DNA from: Turbatrix aceti
Taxonomy: Eukaryota; Nematoda; Chromadorea; Rhabditida; Panagrolaimidae
Length of the DNA stretch: 64,000 nucleotides
Assembly (NCBI GenBank): GCA_963969345.1
Contig: OZ017766.1
Location: 10,478,001 to 10,542,000, forward strand
Reading direction: 5' to 3'
This document shows positions 12,830-25,500 of this stretch, in pieces. The notes under the pieces were generated by a model. It saw only the letters and a list, made by a program, of their open reading frames with translations. It was not told where the DNA came from and did not search any database. The stretch's first letter is position 1. Every line of letters begins with the position of its first letter. The position numbers were made by a program, and so were the translations under genes.

Positions 12830-15800
12830 AAATGAGACAATTAGCGAAAATAGGGTGGTTACTGTATCTGATCTGGTTCCACGAAGTGTGAAAAAAAATA
12901 TTAGACAAAAAAATAAAAAGAGGGTAAAAAATTTTGACAGTATGCGTAAACGAAAAAAAAAGCTTTGTTTCGTCATCTGTATCCAGCTTTAAAGCTTTTT
13001 TTCAAGCATAGAACATCACTAATAAGTCAATGCTTTCAGACATGATGAAAGACGGTCGGCGAAAAACAGGAAAAAAATTGTTGGAAACAACTTTAAAATT
13101 AATCAAGATTTAATTTTAAATTTGAATATTAGGCCCTCCTAAATTTGAACGGATGTCAAAGAAATAACTGAAAAAAAAGGTTTCAATGGTGTAAAAAATT
13201 GAATTTCATAATTTGAAAACAAAAAAATGCCAAAAAATCACAAAACTACTGTTATCTTTTTTTGTTAGAAAAAATGCATAAAAAATGTACTTAACAAACT
13301 TTTTTTTTACATATAGTATTTTTTTCTGTACACATTGTTGTAAACAATAATATCCAATTTCGTAGAGTGCAAAAAAATCTAATTTACAGTACACAAGTTA
13401 ATTTTTTATTATTCTCAACAGTAAAAGAATGGAATCTGATTAAAATAAAATGTGTCAAAAAATGTTCTATGAATAAACTTTGTAGACATGATAGAATTTT
13501 TATTATTATTAATAAACTAATAAATTAATCAGTTTACGGTACAAAACATATTTTTTAAAACCTATACGCTTTTGGCGTAAAAAATGTACTAATAATGATC
13601 AAATTTAAATTAACATTTAAAAGTTTTCTGATAACAAAAAATAACATGCATAAATCCAGAAAAACAATGAGTAAGAAATGATATTGTGTTCCGTCACATC
13701 ACCAAAAAGCGCAACCAATGACACTTTTGCAGTGTGAAGACATCGCGGGTTCTTTCTCCGTCGTCAGCCGTGACCAACAGCAGCCAGCAGCAAGTCGACA
13801 AGCTCCGCCTATTTTTATCAAAATGGCTCACTACCATTCGTTCGTTCGCTGCCGCCTACAGGGTCGTTTATAATACGTTTTACCCCCCAAAAAAAGCTCC
13901 AAATTGTCTGGTCTTGACGCATTTACGTTTGCGCTAATTGATTTTGTTTTTTAAAGTCAAAAATTTGTTGAAAAGTAATGTTAGGGATTTTTTGACTTTT
14001 TATTTTTTTGGAAAGGATTTGACTTACATTAGATTTTCAAAAAAAAGTGGTAAGATTAGAAAATAACTTTTTTTTGTTGCACATAATTACAAAAATGAGA
14101 AAAGATGTTTTTTTTTGAAACAAAAAACTGCTGGCTTCTACACGTAACATTTTTATAGGGTTCGAGAAATTTTAGTGTTTGTAAATTTTATAAAAAAATC
14201 ATTGAATCGAATTCAACGCCTTGACATAAATTTAAAAAAAAAAACAAGAAAAGCAGCCGATTTGAAAAAAAAATCTAAAAATTACGGTCAAAAACCGTTC
14301 TACTTTTCTTCATTCTTCTCCAGAAAACATCCAATAATCGAATGAGAAAAAACAAAAAATCTTAATGACAAATTCAGCTGCCAGGAATCAAAAATCTTTT
14401 TCAATGGAAGATAGCACGGCAGACAGAACCACCAGGAAAGAACTTTTTTCACACAACCATGGCGACCACAGTGTGACACCACCGTATATACATATAAATA
14501 TATCTATTTCTCTCCTTTTCTTCTCTTCTCACTCTAAATATGTGTAATCGAACCAAACGTAAAAGACGTTTACGAGTCGATTCAAACCAAATTGTTCATT
14601 CCCATCAAGCGACATCACATCACGGAAACGGTCCTTTTTTTTACCTCCAAACAAAAATTGCTGTGATGATTGATTTCTCTTTTTCTCCTTTCTGTTATAA
14701 TTTTTTTTGACGCCAAAAATGTTTTTTTTTTGACAAATGGAAAAAAACAACTTTGTCATACGGTAGTGGTAATGCAGTGGTGGCTGCTATACTAAGCCTT
14801 GACTATTGTTTAGTTAGTTGACAGTAATCTGTTTCTGAAAACGATGCTTCTAACATTTTTCTACTTGGCCGGCGGCAAGCATGGTGATTTGGGGGGCAGG
14901 CTTTATCACGGGCTTATCGCCGTCGTTCCCTGATCCCTCGTCTTTCTGTGTCGAGCAATGCTTTTGAAGTCGAAGAAAGGATCATCGGAGGATCAAGAGC
15001 TTGCTTTCGGTGCTTCCGTTCGTCGGCTTATCTGTAGGAGTGTCAATTTTCACATATCACCCACTTTTTTGGCATACTTTTTTTATTTTTTGGAAGAGAT
15101 TGAGTGTGTTGAAATTTTGTCATTTGTCATCAAAGGGTCCTTTTTTTTGCCCGGCAGACAGACAGACAGGCAGGGATTACCAGACTACTAACGCAGTAAA
15201 GCCCATTATGTACAGTCTGCTTGAACTGAATATCAAAGCATGACATCTTACTAAAATCCAAAAAAAATGGTGTATCTTAAATTTAAAAATCTAAAAAAAA
15301 TTCGTTTTTTTGTACTAAAAGTCAAAATTTAGTTACGTTTCAAAACCAAAAAATTGCACAATTTTTGTGACTTTCAAACAATCCAAAATCTATTTTTTTG
15401 TGTCTGAAATTTGTTTTTACTTGATTGCCTGGCCAAAAAAAAAATACTTTTAAAAACGTTTAGAAAAAACTAAAATAAAAATGCTTGTTCAAAATCTTGA
15501 AAACTAAATACAAAAACATGATTCTTGCATTTTGAACTTCAAAAGATTATTACGGTCCTAAAAAAGCACAATGAGCCTCAAAATCATGCTCGGCCCGTTT
15601 TACTGCCTGTTTTGACCTCAAAAATTTTCCTAAAATCAAAACCGCAATCTGCATAACTGTACATGATCACAAATAAATCCACTCGTTGTTTTGCAAGTTG
15701 TCTCTTGGCATTGTCTTGTCATTAGGACCTCTTTTATGATTTTACAATCCCTCCGACTCTCGACTCTCCACTCTTGTAATCTTTGAATTTGAACACCTTT

Positions 15801-17900
15801 TCTTCCCGCGAACGTCGTCCAGGTGCGCGAAACCTGCCTACCTGATTTCGCGCATCACAATCACATATTTTTCGACAAACGTGCCAATACCCGTGTATTA
15901 TACATAATATTTATGTACGCGCGGGTGATATTTTATGACACCGTTGCCCCGAAAAACAATAAAAATAGATACATATTATTATTATTTTATGTATTTATTA
16001 GTACACAATTTCATTTGTCACAAACGAATGAACGAACGATCAGTTATAGTACTACTACTAATATTGTTCGACACCGACACCCGACACCTGACACCTGACC
16101 ACATTCATCATCATGAAAGACGACAACAACACGGCAGCGGCAGCGGCAGATTTTACGCTACTGTGTTTTCCTGTGCACAAAAATCTTTTTCTTTCTCCAT
16201 CTTCTTTTTCTACAATTCTCTGTCTCCTGAACGAACGAATGAATGGATTGGATTGGTGGCAGGCGGCTGCATGATGCGCCTGCCGTCGGTTGCAGCGTCG
16301 TCGTAAAACAACCACCTTTGACTTTTTACGCGCGCGTACATACACCGCCGCCGCCACCGCCGTCACCGTCGCGCCGGCTTGGGCTTTTTTTATGATTCCA
16401 AAGTGATTTGCGGAGTACTTGACGAAAATTTTTTCGCGACAAGTTTTGGTAGTAGGGCAGTAATTGATTGTACTAACGATACTTTAAATTTGGAGAACGA
16501 ACCCACGGATGGGTGAAAAAAGGGATGGGTCCGGGTTACTGTAGCTTTTTTTAATTGTGTCAGAAAAGGTCGGTCGACAAACTTATGTAGATACTTAGAT
16601 AAAAAAATGTAAACGTCGTCATCAATAAAACATTAAAAAATAGTGAACTTCAAAAAATCCAAATTTTATCCAAAAAAATTTTTTTCGTTGTAAGACAATT
16701 TACGATCATTTTTAAGCCCCGAGGCATTATACATTACACAGATGTCCTCTTCCTGATAATCAGCACACCAAATCGGCACTTAAGATTTTTGTGACAAATG
16801 TAAATTTTCTAAATTTCAACCGGGAAGCAGGCAGAGGCAGAAAGACATCTCGCACACTTTGACAAATTACTCACTTGTCCCGGTTGGTGTAAGTGTGTCA
16901 ACTTGTCCTTTTTGGACTGGGTGCATGCCAGCCGCCGCCACCGCTGCCGCTAGGGCGATAAAGCCTTTTTGCCGAATTTGTCCCATCGGAGGTTTTTCGG
17001 GTGGTGCGCGATACATATCTGTTTAAAAGAAGCCTGCCAGAATAGACACCGACTCTTGCCTTTTGTCTGTTGGCCTGAACCGTCTCGGCCCGCAAGCAAG
17101 CAAGAAAACAGGCAGTTTAGAGTGAACAATGAATGCGAAGACAGATTAAAGCAAGATTAAACTTTTGAGATAATAAAGTATCGCTGTGTTTCATATCATC
17201 AGATGCCGCAAAAAAAGGGTGGTCTTGGAAGAAGGAAACCGGGGACAGGCAAACGTTTGTGTTCGTTTGCAAACATTTTTTTAATCACATTTATTTGTTC
17301 GCATTCGTTCGCGAATAAATTTTCCAAGCAAAAAAATAGCATTGGACAAAAATGGCAAATAACATCCATTAATTTTTGCCACAAAAAAAGTGAAAACGCA
17401 GATTTTGCATGTATATGTTACTTTTTTTACTCCGGAAAACAAAATTTTGCACAAAGGTTACAAAAAAGTAATATCCATTTTTCCTGTTTGTTTTTGTGTA
17501 TGTTTCAAAAAATAACCAAATTTTTTGAAACAACTAAATTTGTTCCGTAAAAAAATTCAGTCTGGTGTTCGATTCACAAATAAAAAAATCTGTTCGTCTA
17601 TCCATGGTAGGAAAATTCCAAGAAAACACATTTTCCGCCGTAGAAGAAAAAAATGCAAATTTCTTTATCCCATGGAAAACACGCATATATTAAACTTTTC
17701 TATCATTCTGCTCATCACGTCAGCCAAAAAATTTGTACGCGCAGAATCAATTCATGACTACCATCGTTTCCAATCGTTGGCATCAGTATCGTCGTCAAAT
17801 AATACGTGATCTGATTCTGATCGAGAGAATCCCTCTCAAGTGTTGTTCAAGGCTATACATTTTCTTCCTATTATCATTCCTTTTTGTTGTTGCCTATTTC
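12830..17900. other. 5-kb gene-poor region between T-box and PDZ genes
   Basis: No exon with recognisable protein was found on either strand. The region contains scattered islands with more G/C (about 13700-13880, 14760-15190, 15780-16380, 16890-17110), a CAGA microsatellite at about 15155-15174, and a GTTCG-word repeat at about 17250-17320. It lies upstream of both the T-box gene (minus) and the PDZ gene (plus), so it is the likely shared 5' regulatory region. Confidence 0.5.
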
Positions 17901-19455
17901 ATGACAACGCTACCCTGCTCGACACCTTTCGAGAGAACCACCATCACTATTGATTACGATGAAAATGACGTCTTTGGCATTGATTGCGATGATGAGTTGA
18001 CTGTGCTGGGTGTTGCGAAAGGCACGCCTGCGGACGGGAAGATACTCTTCGGCGACCGAATCGTGGCTATCAATGGAAAACTCGTTAAGGACAAAGATTG
18101 CCTTTATAGGGTTGGTTCCTGCGTTTTCGAAATTTTTTTACGCAAAAAAAATAATTTTTTTGCACAAAAAAATTTTTATTACAAAAAAAGTTTTTTTGCA
18201 CGACAAAAATTTTTTTTGGGCAAAACGTTTTTTTTTTAAGAAAAAAATATTACCAAACAAATTTTTTTTACACAAAAAAAAACTATTTGTTTCACACAAA
18301 AAAAGTTTTTTCATAAAAAAAATTTTTTATCGAAAAAATGTTTTTACATCTAAAAAAAAAATTTTTTTTATCGAAAAAATGTTTTTACATCTAAAAGAAA
18401 AATTATTTTTTATCGAAACAATGTTTTTACACCAAAAACTACAATGTATTTGTTTTATCCAAAAATTTTTTTTCATGCAAAAAAAATTTTCAAACAAAAC
18501 ATTTTTTTCCAAGAATGCTTTTTTACACAAAAATTATTTTTTAGTTTCTCCAAAGAATGTACCCCCAAGTAGTCATCCAAGTCGATCGCCCTCAGTTCAA
18601 AACCTCGGTTCCACCCCAGCGTTTTACACTCTCCGGATTCGTTCCCGACACGAAAGCAAACGATTACTTCATCGCCCACATCACTCGTTTTCACAACCAG
18701 AAACTTGGCCTGGCTGTCAAAACTTCTGCTGGCGATCGGGTGATTGTTGCCGGACTGGACGAAAACTCAACTGCAAGATACTGTCTTGCGGAAGGCGATC
18801 GGATTGTCGACATCAATGGTGAACGCATTTGTACAAAAGATGTCGCAAAAACAAATTTGAAAAAAGCACTTCACGTCGATGGATATGCTTCGCTTCTTGT
18901 TGAAAGAGAAAAATTGATGAAACCTGTTTACCGGGATCCCAAGCTTCCAAAAGACTGCATCAGGATTGCAAATAACGAAATTAGTCAGATTAAATTACGT
19001 CAAATACAAAGACCTCCCAAGCCAAAGCCCATATTGATACGAACCGGCTTTACCGAACGTCTGATGAGGAACATAGGCCTTTACAGATCTTCCAGCGAAG
19101 TCAAGGTATTATACATTTCATATTTTTTTACCAAAAACATTTTTTAGTCCGAAAAATTTTCAATTTTCAAAAAAAAATTTTTTTTCAGTTCAACTTTCGC
19201 CAGTCAGAATCTTTCATTTTGTCGGACGTCAAAGATGCATCAAGACTTACGTCGGTTCCAAATGATCGAAACAATCCTAATTATGAGTTGACAATTTCCA
19301 AAATGCCGAGAAATGTTAGTTAAAATTGATAATATAAAATAATTTATACTTGAATAATTTTGTTTTAGGACAAACCTCAGGTGCCGCGAAATCTATGGTC
19401 TACGTTGCCGGATGCTGTGGCCAAAGGAACCATTCATTCGGGGAGAGAATTATGA
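17901..19455 (+). CDS. Two-PDZ-domain protein of nematode type
   Basis: Four exons: 17901-18110, 18545-19105, 19189-19314 and 19369-19455, giving 327 residues, all phase 0. The first PDZ domain covers about residues 10-95 (ITIDYDEND..FGIDCDDEL, GTPADGKILFGDRIVAING). The second covers about 120-205 (LGLAVKTSAGDRVIVAGL, GDRIVDINGERI). PDZ domains bind short C-terminal peptides of partner proteins, so this is probably an intracellular adaptor. The start at 17901 (MTTLPC) matches the usual beginning of this nematode family. An upstream in-frame stretch (from 17733) would add a hydrophobic segment (LYIFFLLSFLFVVAYF) that could be a membrane anchor or just a pyrimidine-rich leader. AATAAA at 19517-19522 is a likely polyadenylation signal. 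Confidence 0.82.
18319..18440. repeat. Three tandem copies of a ~41-bp A/T-rich unit
   Basis: Inside intron 1 of the PDZ gene the unit containing TATCGAAAAAATGTTTTTAC recurs three times at spacings of 41 and 42 bases. The rest of the intron (18111-18544) is a degenerate alternation of A-runs and T-runs separated by CAC or CAT. Confidence 0.7.
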
Positions 19456-19516
19456 AATTAATGCAACTCAATCAGCATCTGTTTGATATCCGTTTTCGTG
19501 ATTTTTGTGAATTAAA

Positions 19517-19522
19517 AATAAA
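19517..19522 (+). terminator. Polyadenylation signal of the PDZ gene
   Basis: AATAAA lies 62 bases after the stop codon of the PDZ gene. Confidence 0.55.
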
Positions 19523-20131
19523 ACAATGAAAAATTTTATGGATTTTTGTGGATTTGTGGACCGTTTTTGAAAAGAATTTATGTAGTGGATAATATTGTTT
19601 GCTTGCAGCTATTTATGTACTAGTTTGCAGTGATTTTTTTGTTTCCACTGTAAATTCATTTTTAATTCATTCAAACAATAAAATTTTTCAGAATTTTTTA
19701 AAATGCTTTTTTTTTTGTTATTTTTAGCATATTTATTTTGACTTTTTGTATCGACACAGGGTAAAAGAGTCGAGAGTCGATTTTTTACAGAATCGAACAC
19801 ACACCATAACCCTTATTTATGCACACAAAAATATGTAGTACGTATGTACATAGAATCATAAAACATCATGTCAGTTGCCACAGGTGGGCAGGTGAAAGTA
19901 ACCATAAAAATCTAATTTTTTTCCTAATTTATTCTGTTCCGTAAAGAGAAACATTGTAAAATAACACTGGCAAAACGCATTGCAGCAACTTTTTACTTTG
20001 GTTGAATATTTTTTATTTTTTTATCCTAATTATTCTCATCTGCGTAATTGCGTGTGTTTTGAACATAAATCATTTAAATTCACGTTTTTGATTTTGATTT
20101 TAAACAACGTAAATGTGATAAAATTAAACTG
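19523..20131. other. Intergenic spacer
   Basis: A/T-rich spacer between the PDZ gene and the chemoreceptor. I see no gene or notable repeat in it; it presumably holds the chemoreceptor promoter. Confidence 0.5.
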
Positions 20132-20142
20132 TTTCTTTGCAG
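20132..20142 (+). promoter_or_regulatory. Putative spliced-leader acceptor of the chemoreceptor
   Basis: TTTCTTTGCAG ends 10 bases before the ATG at 20153, the expected position for a nematode trans-splice acceptor. Confidence 0.5.
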
Positions 20143-20152
20143 TTCAACAAAC

Positions 20153-21534
20153 ATGAATAACACCTACTATGAATCCTTGGTGACAGCATTAGTAAATTCA
20201 TGTTTATTATCCAAAACACTCTACGAAGATGAATTTATCCTGGCTACAAAATTTGTTTGCTTTTTTCTGGCACTTATTGCCTTAATTCTGCTATCCGTCT
20301 ATTTCTACTGTTGTATAGTGAACAAAAACCTTCATCATAATTTACGATTTTTACTCGCTTTTTTAACAACTGCTTTTATTTTAGTAATATTAATACGACT
20401 TTTTGATTTTTTCCAAACAATGCTTACTGTAATTTCTTATCGTTCAGATAAGTTTTTAATAAAAACTTCAAATGATACTTTCATTTATTGCTATTTTTCC
20501 GAGTCCAGAAATTATTGTAATATGCAATTTCAATCACAAGCTGTTATTGACAAATTTATTATTTCTATATTTTTTGTTGCCGCTATCGAAAGAATAATTG
20601 CTACGATGAAAAATAAGTTTTACGAAAGTTGGAAGCATTGGCCAACTACAATTGCACTTTGGATGTCACCGGTAATTTTTATTGATTTTTTGAATGTACG
20701 GATTAATTTTTTTTTAAACATTTTTGCGATAAAAAAATTTTTTTTTTAAATGTAACATTTTTTTTATATTTTTTTTTGTAATATTTTTTATGTACATTTT
20801 TGCAATGTTCAATTTAACATTTTACGACTGCAATCTTTGATTTTTGTTAGTTTACAAAAACGCATAATTCTTTAATAATTTTGTTGACATTTTTTAGTTT
20901 ATTTTGCCAATTATTTACTTAACATTGTATTTACAATACTTTCCACAATCGTTTTCAAGCCAAGAGCGCGTATCAAGCTGCAATGTGTTTATCGATGGTA
21001 AATGGCATACAAGATTGTTGGAAATAATTATCATCATTACTGTCATTGTCATCGTAGTTGCCATCTGCGTTAAACTTTATGTGATTAATCGCAGAGCTAG
21101 AAAAGTATTTGACAGTGTCAAAAATTCCAAATCCCAATGCCACGTTGCGCAGAGATACCAGCAAATTGAAAACATGCAAATTACCAGTGCAATAGGATTT
21201 CAGATTGTTGGATTTGGATTCATGAAAATTTTCTTTATCCTTGCTGATTCTGTTTTAGAACATATTAGCGCAATTGAAATGGTATCAACCCCGCAAATAA
21301 TTCTATTACAGGTAAGACATTGAAAGTATTAAAATGCCCGCTCAAATTATTTACATATTATACATACATAAAATTGTTTTTCAGAACGTTAAAAAACTTA
21401 TTTTACCGTTGATTTCGATTTTTTATGTCTACGCTGGTTTTCGCTTTTCTAAAAGAATGCGAGATTGCTTCAATCAAAAATTGTTGTCCAAGATAAAATT
21501 ACAATTGAATCGCTCAAATCGTGTTCGACCGTAG
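20153..21534 (+). CDS. Seven-transmembrane chemoreceptor, Sra/Srab/Srb/Sre superfamily (Sre-like)
   Basis: Three exons: 20153-20671, 20898-21311 and 21385-21534, all phase 0, giving 360 residues. About seven hydrophobic segments are visible: residues ~30-56, 64-92, 135-152, 163-190 (split by the first intron, WMSP/FILPIIYL), 210-240, and two near the C-terminus. The motif AAIERIIAT at 143-151 followed by YESW sits at the end of the third membrane segment, where this superfamily has ER and a conserved YE. Members are G-protein-coupled receptors of chemosensory neurons in nematodes. The ligand is unknown. The subfamily is uncertain; Sre or Srab are both possible. A hAT-type MITE begins 36 bases after the stop. 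Confidence 0.78.
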
Positions 21535-21570
21535 TACCTTGTATTTCAGTGCCTACGATTGAGATCTTTG

Positions 21571-22068
21571 CAGAGTTGTTCGATGCTCACCAAATTGCTC
21601 CTGCACACTGCTCGCTCCTGCTCAGCTCACGATCGCGAGCGGAGCGAGCACGAAAAATTGGAGTGCTCAAAGAGCGCGAGCAGAGCGAGCGCGATAAATT
21701 TTTCAAATGAGCACTGCTCACTACAAATTTAGTGCTACAAATACTAAAACACTGGTAGTTTCGATCAAAAATACGATGTTGGGGGTATCTCCAAGCAATA
21801 TGCGGTCTTTCTTTTAGCAAAGGACTGAATTTGTGACTCAAAATTCACTTTTCTTGTGTGAGCCATTTTCGCTCATTGCTCGCTCCTGCTCAACTCACGA
21901 GCGTGAGCAGAGCAAGAGCAGAGGATCTAAGAATAAAAGAGCGCGAGCGGAGCGAGCGCGAAAATTTTAGGAACTCAAAGAACATGAGCAGAGCGAGCAC
22001 GGAAAATTGAATTGCTCAAAGAGCGCGAGCAGAGCGAGCACTGAAAATTGTCGAATTGAACAACTCTG
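21571..22068. mobile_element. hAT-type MITE with GAGC/GCTC subterminal repeats
   Basis: The 498-bp element starts CAGAGTTGTTCGAT and ends in the near-perfect complement (GAATTGAACAACTCTG). The interior is packed with short inverted words (GAGCGCGAGC, GCTCGCTCCTGCTC, GAGCGAGCACG), the subterminal-repeat style of hAT elements. Flanks GATCTTTG and GTGATTTG agree at 5 of 8 positions, consistent with an old 8-bp target duplication. It has no coding capacity, so it would depend on a transposase elsewhere. Confidence 0.65.
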
Positions 22069-22546
22069 GTGATTTGCAATTTAGAATTTCTAAATCAAGC
22101 TACATTGCCAAAAAAACCCTTTTTTAATCGCGGCCAAAAAAACTACAATTTAGTATAGGCGGTAGCATTTATTTATCTGCTTGAAAAAATATACCGCTGA
22201 CAAATTTACCACCCTGCCCAACGTTTTGGGCACTGTAAAAAAATTCTGCACAGCGCACACATAAACATATAGTAAAAAATTTATTCACACAATACCGACA
22301 GATAAACCAAGTTATTATAAAAAATAAGTAAAGCATAAAACAAGGAGATGGCAATTTAGAATACTGTTGTTGTGTTTTCATAACACAAATTCCGGATTTT
22401 ACCAGAAAAAGTTGTCATTGTATAGCACATACATACACACGGGAAATTTAATTTGTGAGCAGTATACATATTTTTTTCTTTTGTTTTGTTTTCCGTTACA
22501 ATAAAAAAAACTGGAATTATAATATTTAGTTAGTTAAAATAATTAT
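22069..22546. other. Intergenic region downstream of the MEGF6-like gene
   Basis: A/T-rich, no exon seen. On the minus strand an AATAAA (22281-22276) and another near 22172 could serve as polyadenylation signals for the MEGF6-like gene ending at 22547. Confidence 0.45.
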
Positions 22547-25500
22547 TTATCTTCTTAATCTGAAGAGATATTCTGGAATGTCTCCTCTACTGGCAATGCT
22601 GTTGGGATCCGCAAATTCCTGTTGACAGGTAGCACCGAGGTAGGCCGGTGCACAGATGCACTGACCCGTTCGTCGATCGCAGGCTGCACCGTTGTAGCAC
22701 TCGCATCGACCCTCGCAGTTTAGGCCAAACCTTCCGGGACGACAGACAGACTTGCATTTTGGTCCGTGGTATCCCAGCGGGCAGAGACACACTCCGGTAA
22801 CCGAATCACAGCCATGGGATTCACAATCGCATGCAAGCGCGCACTGTGGACCATACGTGTTATCAGGGCATTTTTGTTCACATCGTTCGCCGTGGAATCC
22901 GGGGGGACAGAGGCATCTGCCGTTTGCAGGATCACAGGTAGCACCATTTTGGCAGTTGCACACCTGGCTACAGTACCAGCCATAGTAGCCGGTAGGACAG
23001 GTAAATTGACATCGAATACCGTACCTTCCGACGGGGCAGTCGCAACAGCCCTGAACGGGGTCGCATTTGGCTTCGCCGTGGCATTCACAGTCGAGGGTGC
23101 AGTTTAGGCCGTATTTGCCCTGAGGGCATGGCTGGTCGCAGGCGGGCCCGGTATATCCAAGCGTGCATTTGCAATCTCCGGTTGTTGGGTCGCAGTGAGC
23201 CTGATTGGCACATCGGCACTTTTCCTTGCATCCAGGACCGTAACGGCCTTCGGTGCAGACTTGTTCGCAGTTGACACCCATAAAACCAGCGGCACATTTG
23301 CACTGACCGGTGACTGAATCGCAGGATCCGCCGTTTTCGCAATGGCAGATTTTGGTACAGTTATCGCCAAATCGATTGGCAGGGCATTCAAGTTCACAAC
23401 GAGTTCCGACGAAGCCAGAACGACATTTGCATGCTCCGGACACTTCATCACAGGTAGCACCGTTCTCGCACTGACAAATCTCGTGGCAGTCGACGCCGAA
23501 TCGTCCCTGAGGACATCCTGGACGACAGCCGTTGGCATTTGTATTGAATCCAGGCATGCAAAAGCAATGCCCAGAAACAGAATCACAAGTTGCGTTGGTG
23601 CCACACTCGCAGGGCTTTTTGCATCCCGGTCCGTAGAAGCCTTCCTGGCAGATATCCGTGCAGGAGTATCCCGTGTACCCTGGAGGACACTGGCACCTGC
23701 CTGAGACGTGATCACAGGGTTTCTGATTGCTACAGCGACAGGCTTGTGCGCATTGGTGGCCAAAATATCCCTTCAGACATGCTAAAAACATTTTTTTAAC
23801 TCATAAGATTTTAGAAAAAATTCCTTACGTCGATTGCACTTCCGCCCGCGCCAGCCAGGTGCGCACTTGCAATGCCCAGTTACGGCATCACAGGTCGCGC
23901 CGTTGTTCTCGCACTGACAGAGTTCCTGGCATTTATCGCCCCAGTGTCCGTGGGGGCATTGGTGATCGCAGCGTTCGCCCATCCATCCGGGCAGACACTT
24001 GCACGTGCCATCAACTCGATCACAGCCGGCATTGTTGACGCAGTCGCATTTTTGTTCGCATTTTAGACCGTATTTTCCGAACGGGCACGCTAAAAAAATT
24101 TAAAATTTTTTATGATTTTTTTTTTAATTTTTAATTTTTTAAATAACTTTCTTTAATTTTTAAATTTTTTTTTCTAATTCAAAAATTAGTTTTTTTATTT
24201 AAATTTAAAAATATTATTTTTTTTTAATTTGAATTTCAAAATTCTCGTTTTTTTAATGTTGATTTAAAAATTGTGATTTTTTTATTTATCAAATATAATT
24301 TTTTTCTATTTTTAAAAAAAAAACTTACAAAATTCACAAGCAGGACCCATAAATCCAGGTGGACAGGTGCAAGCCCCCGACTCGGGATCACAAGTGCCAT
24401 TGTGCATGCATAGACAGTGACTCATGCAATTCGGCCCAAATAAGCCACGAGGACACGGTGTTTCGCACTTTCGACCCATAAAACCTGGTTTTCGGCAGTC
24501 GCAAAAGCCAGATTCCGCGTCACAAACACCGTCGTTGAAGCACTCACACATCTGTCCACAGCCTGGACCAAAACGATTTGGCGGGCACGGTGTTCGGCAA
24601 TCAGGTCCGGTCCATCCACTCGGGCATTGGCAATCACCGGTCACTGGGTGGCATTTCGCGACGTAAAGTGAGTTTTCGGATTTGTCTGCAAAAAAAATTG
24701 GGTGAAGGGAAAAAATATAAAAAAAATTAGGTGAAGGAAAAAAAAGTGTATAAACGAGCAAGGGAGAAGGAATACGTTTCTCTCGTTGTCTGGCGTGTGC
24801 CTGGTGGTATGTAACAAGGGGATCCTGCGGGGTGGAAAACTTCCGCGCATAAAACGAATAGCGAACCCTATGATGACAATTTCTCAGCTCACTATGAAAT
24901 TTCATGAGTTATATCCTTTTTCCGCTGAGGGTTTTGCAAGTATGAAAATTGCTTGAAAAATTTTTGTATTACCCTGAACGGTCGAAAGTTCTACGTGGAA
25001 ATCTATAATTTTTTTTTTGAAAATTTTGAAATCAAAATAGTTTTTTCATCTCAGAATTTTCATTTTTTTTAATTTTTCGAAAATGTGGAGTTCTAAAAAA
25101 ATTACTGCAAATAGTTCTTTTGTTTTTTTTTTAAATTTTCGTACAAAAAAAATCATTTGCAATAATTTTTTTAGAACCCCACATTTTAGAAAATTCGAAT
25201 GTGGGGTTCTAAACAACAAATTTTCGAAACGCGCGTATATAGCAAAAAAAATAATTTTTTCAATAAAAATTTTGTCCAAAAACTGCACTAACGCGTATAA
25301 ATTTCAATCAAATGATTTGTTGTTTGAAATCGGAATTTACTTACCGATCGCTTTGCAATTGCAAACCTTCTTGCACAACTCTCCATAATACCCATCCGGG
25401 CACGGTCGATCACACTTTTGACCCCGCCATCCTGGCCTGCAGTTGCAAGCTCCGGTGAGTGGATCACAGGTTGCATTGTTTAGACAAGAACAAATTCCCT

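Noticed and set aside
13734..13937. 67-residue plus-strand frame (MKTSRVLSPSSAVTN) in the T-box/PDZ interval
   Set aside because: Isolated, composition-driven, with no splice partner, signal peptide or recognisable domain.
21586..22060. Regularly spaced GAGC/GCTC repeats considered as a CRISPR-like array
   Set aside because: Units are degenerate, overlapping and bounded by inverted termini typical of a hAT MITE; the genome is eukaryotic.
22752..23704. Plus-strand open frames across the MEGF6-like last exon
   Set aside because: Antisense shadows of cysteine-rich EGF repeats; no start context, splice sites or family support.
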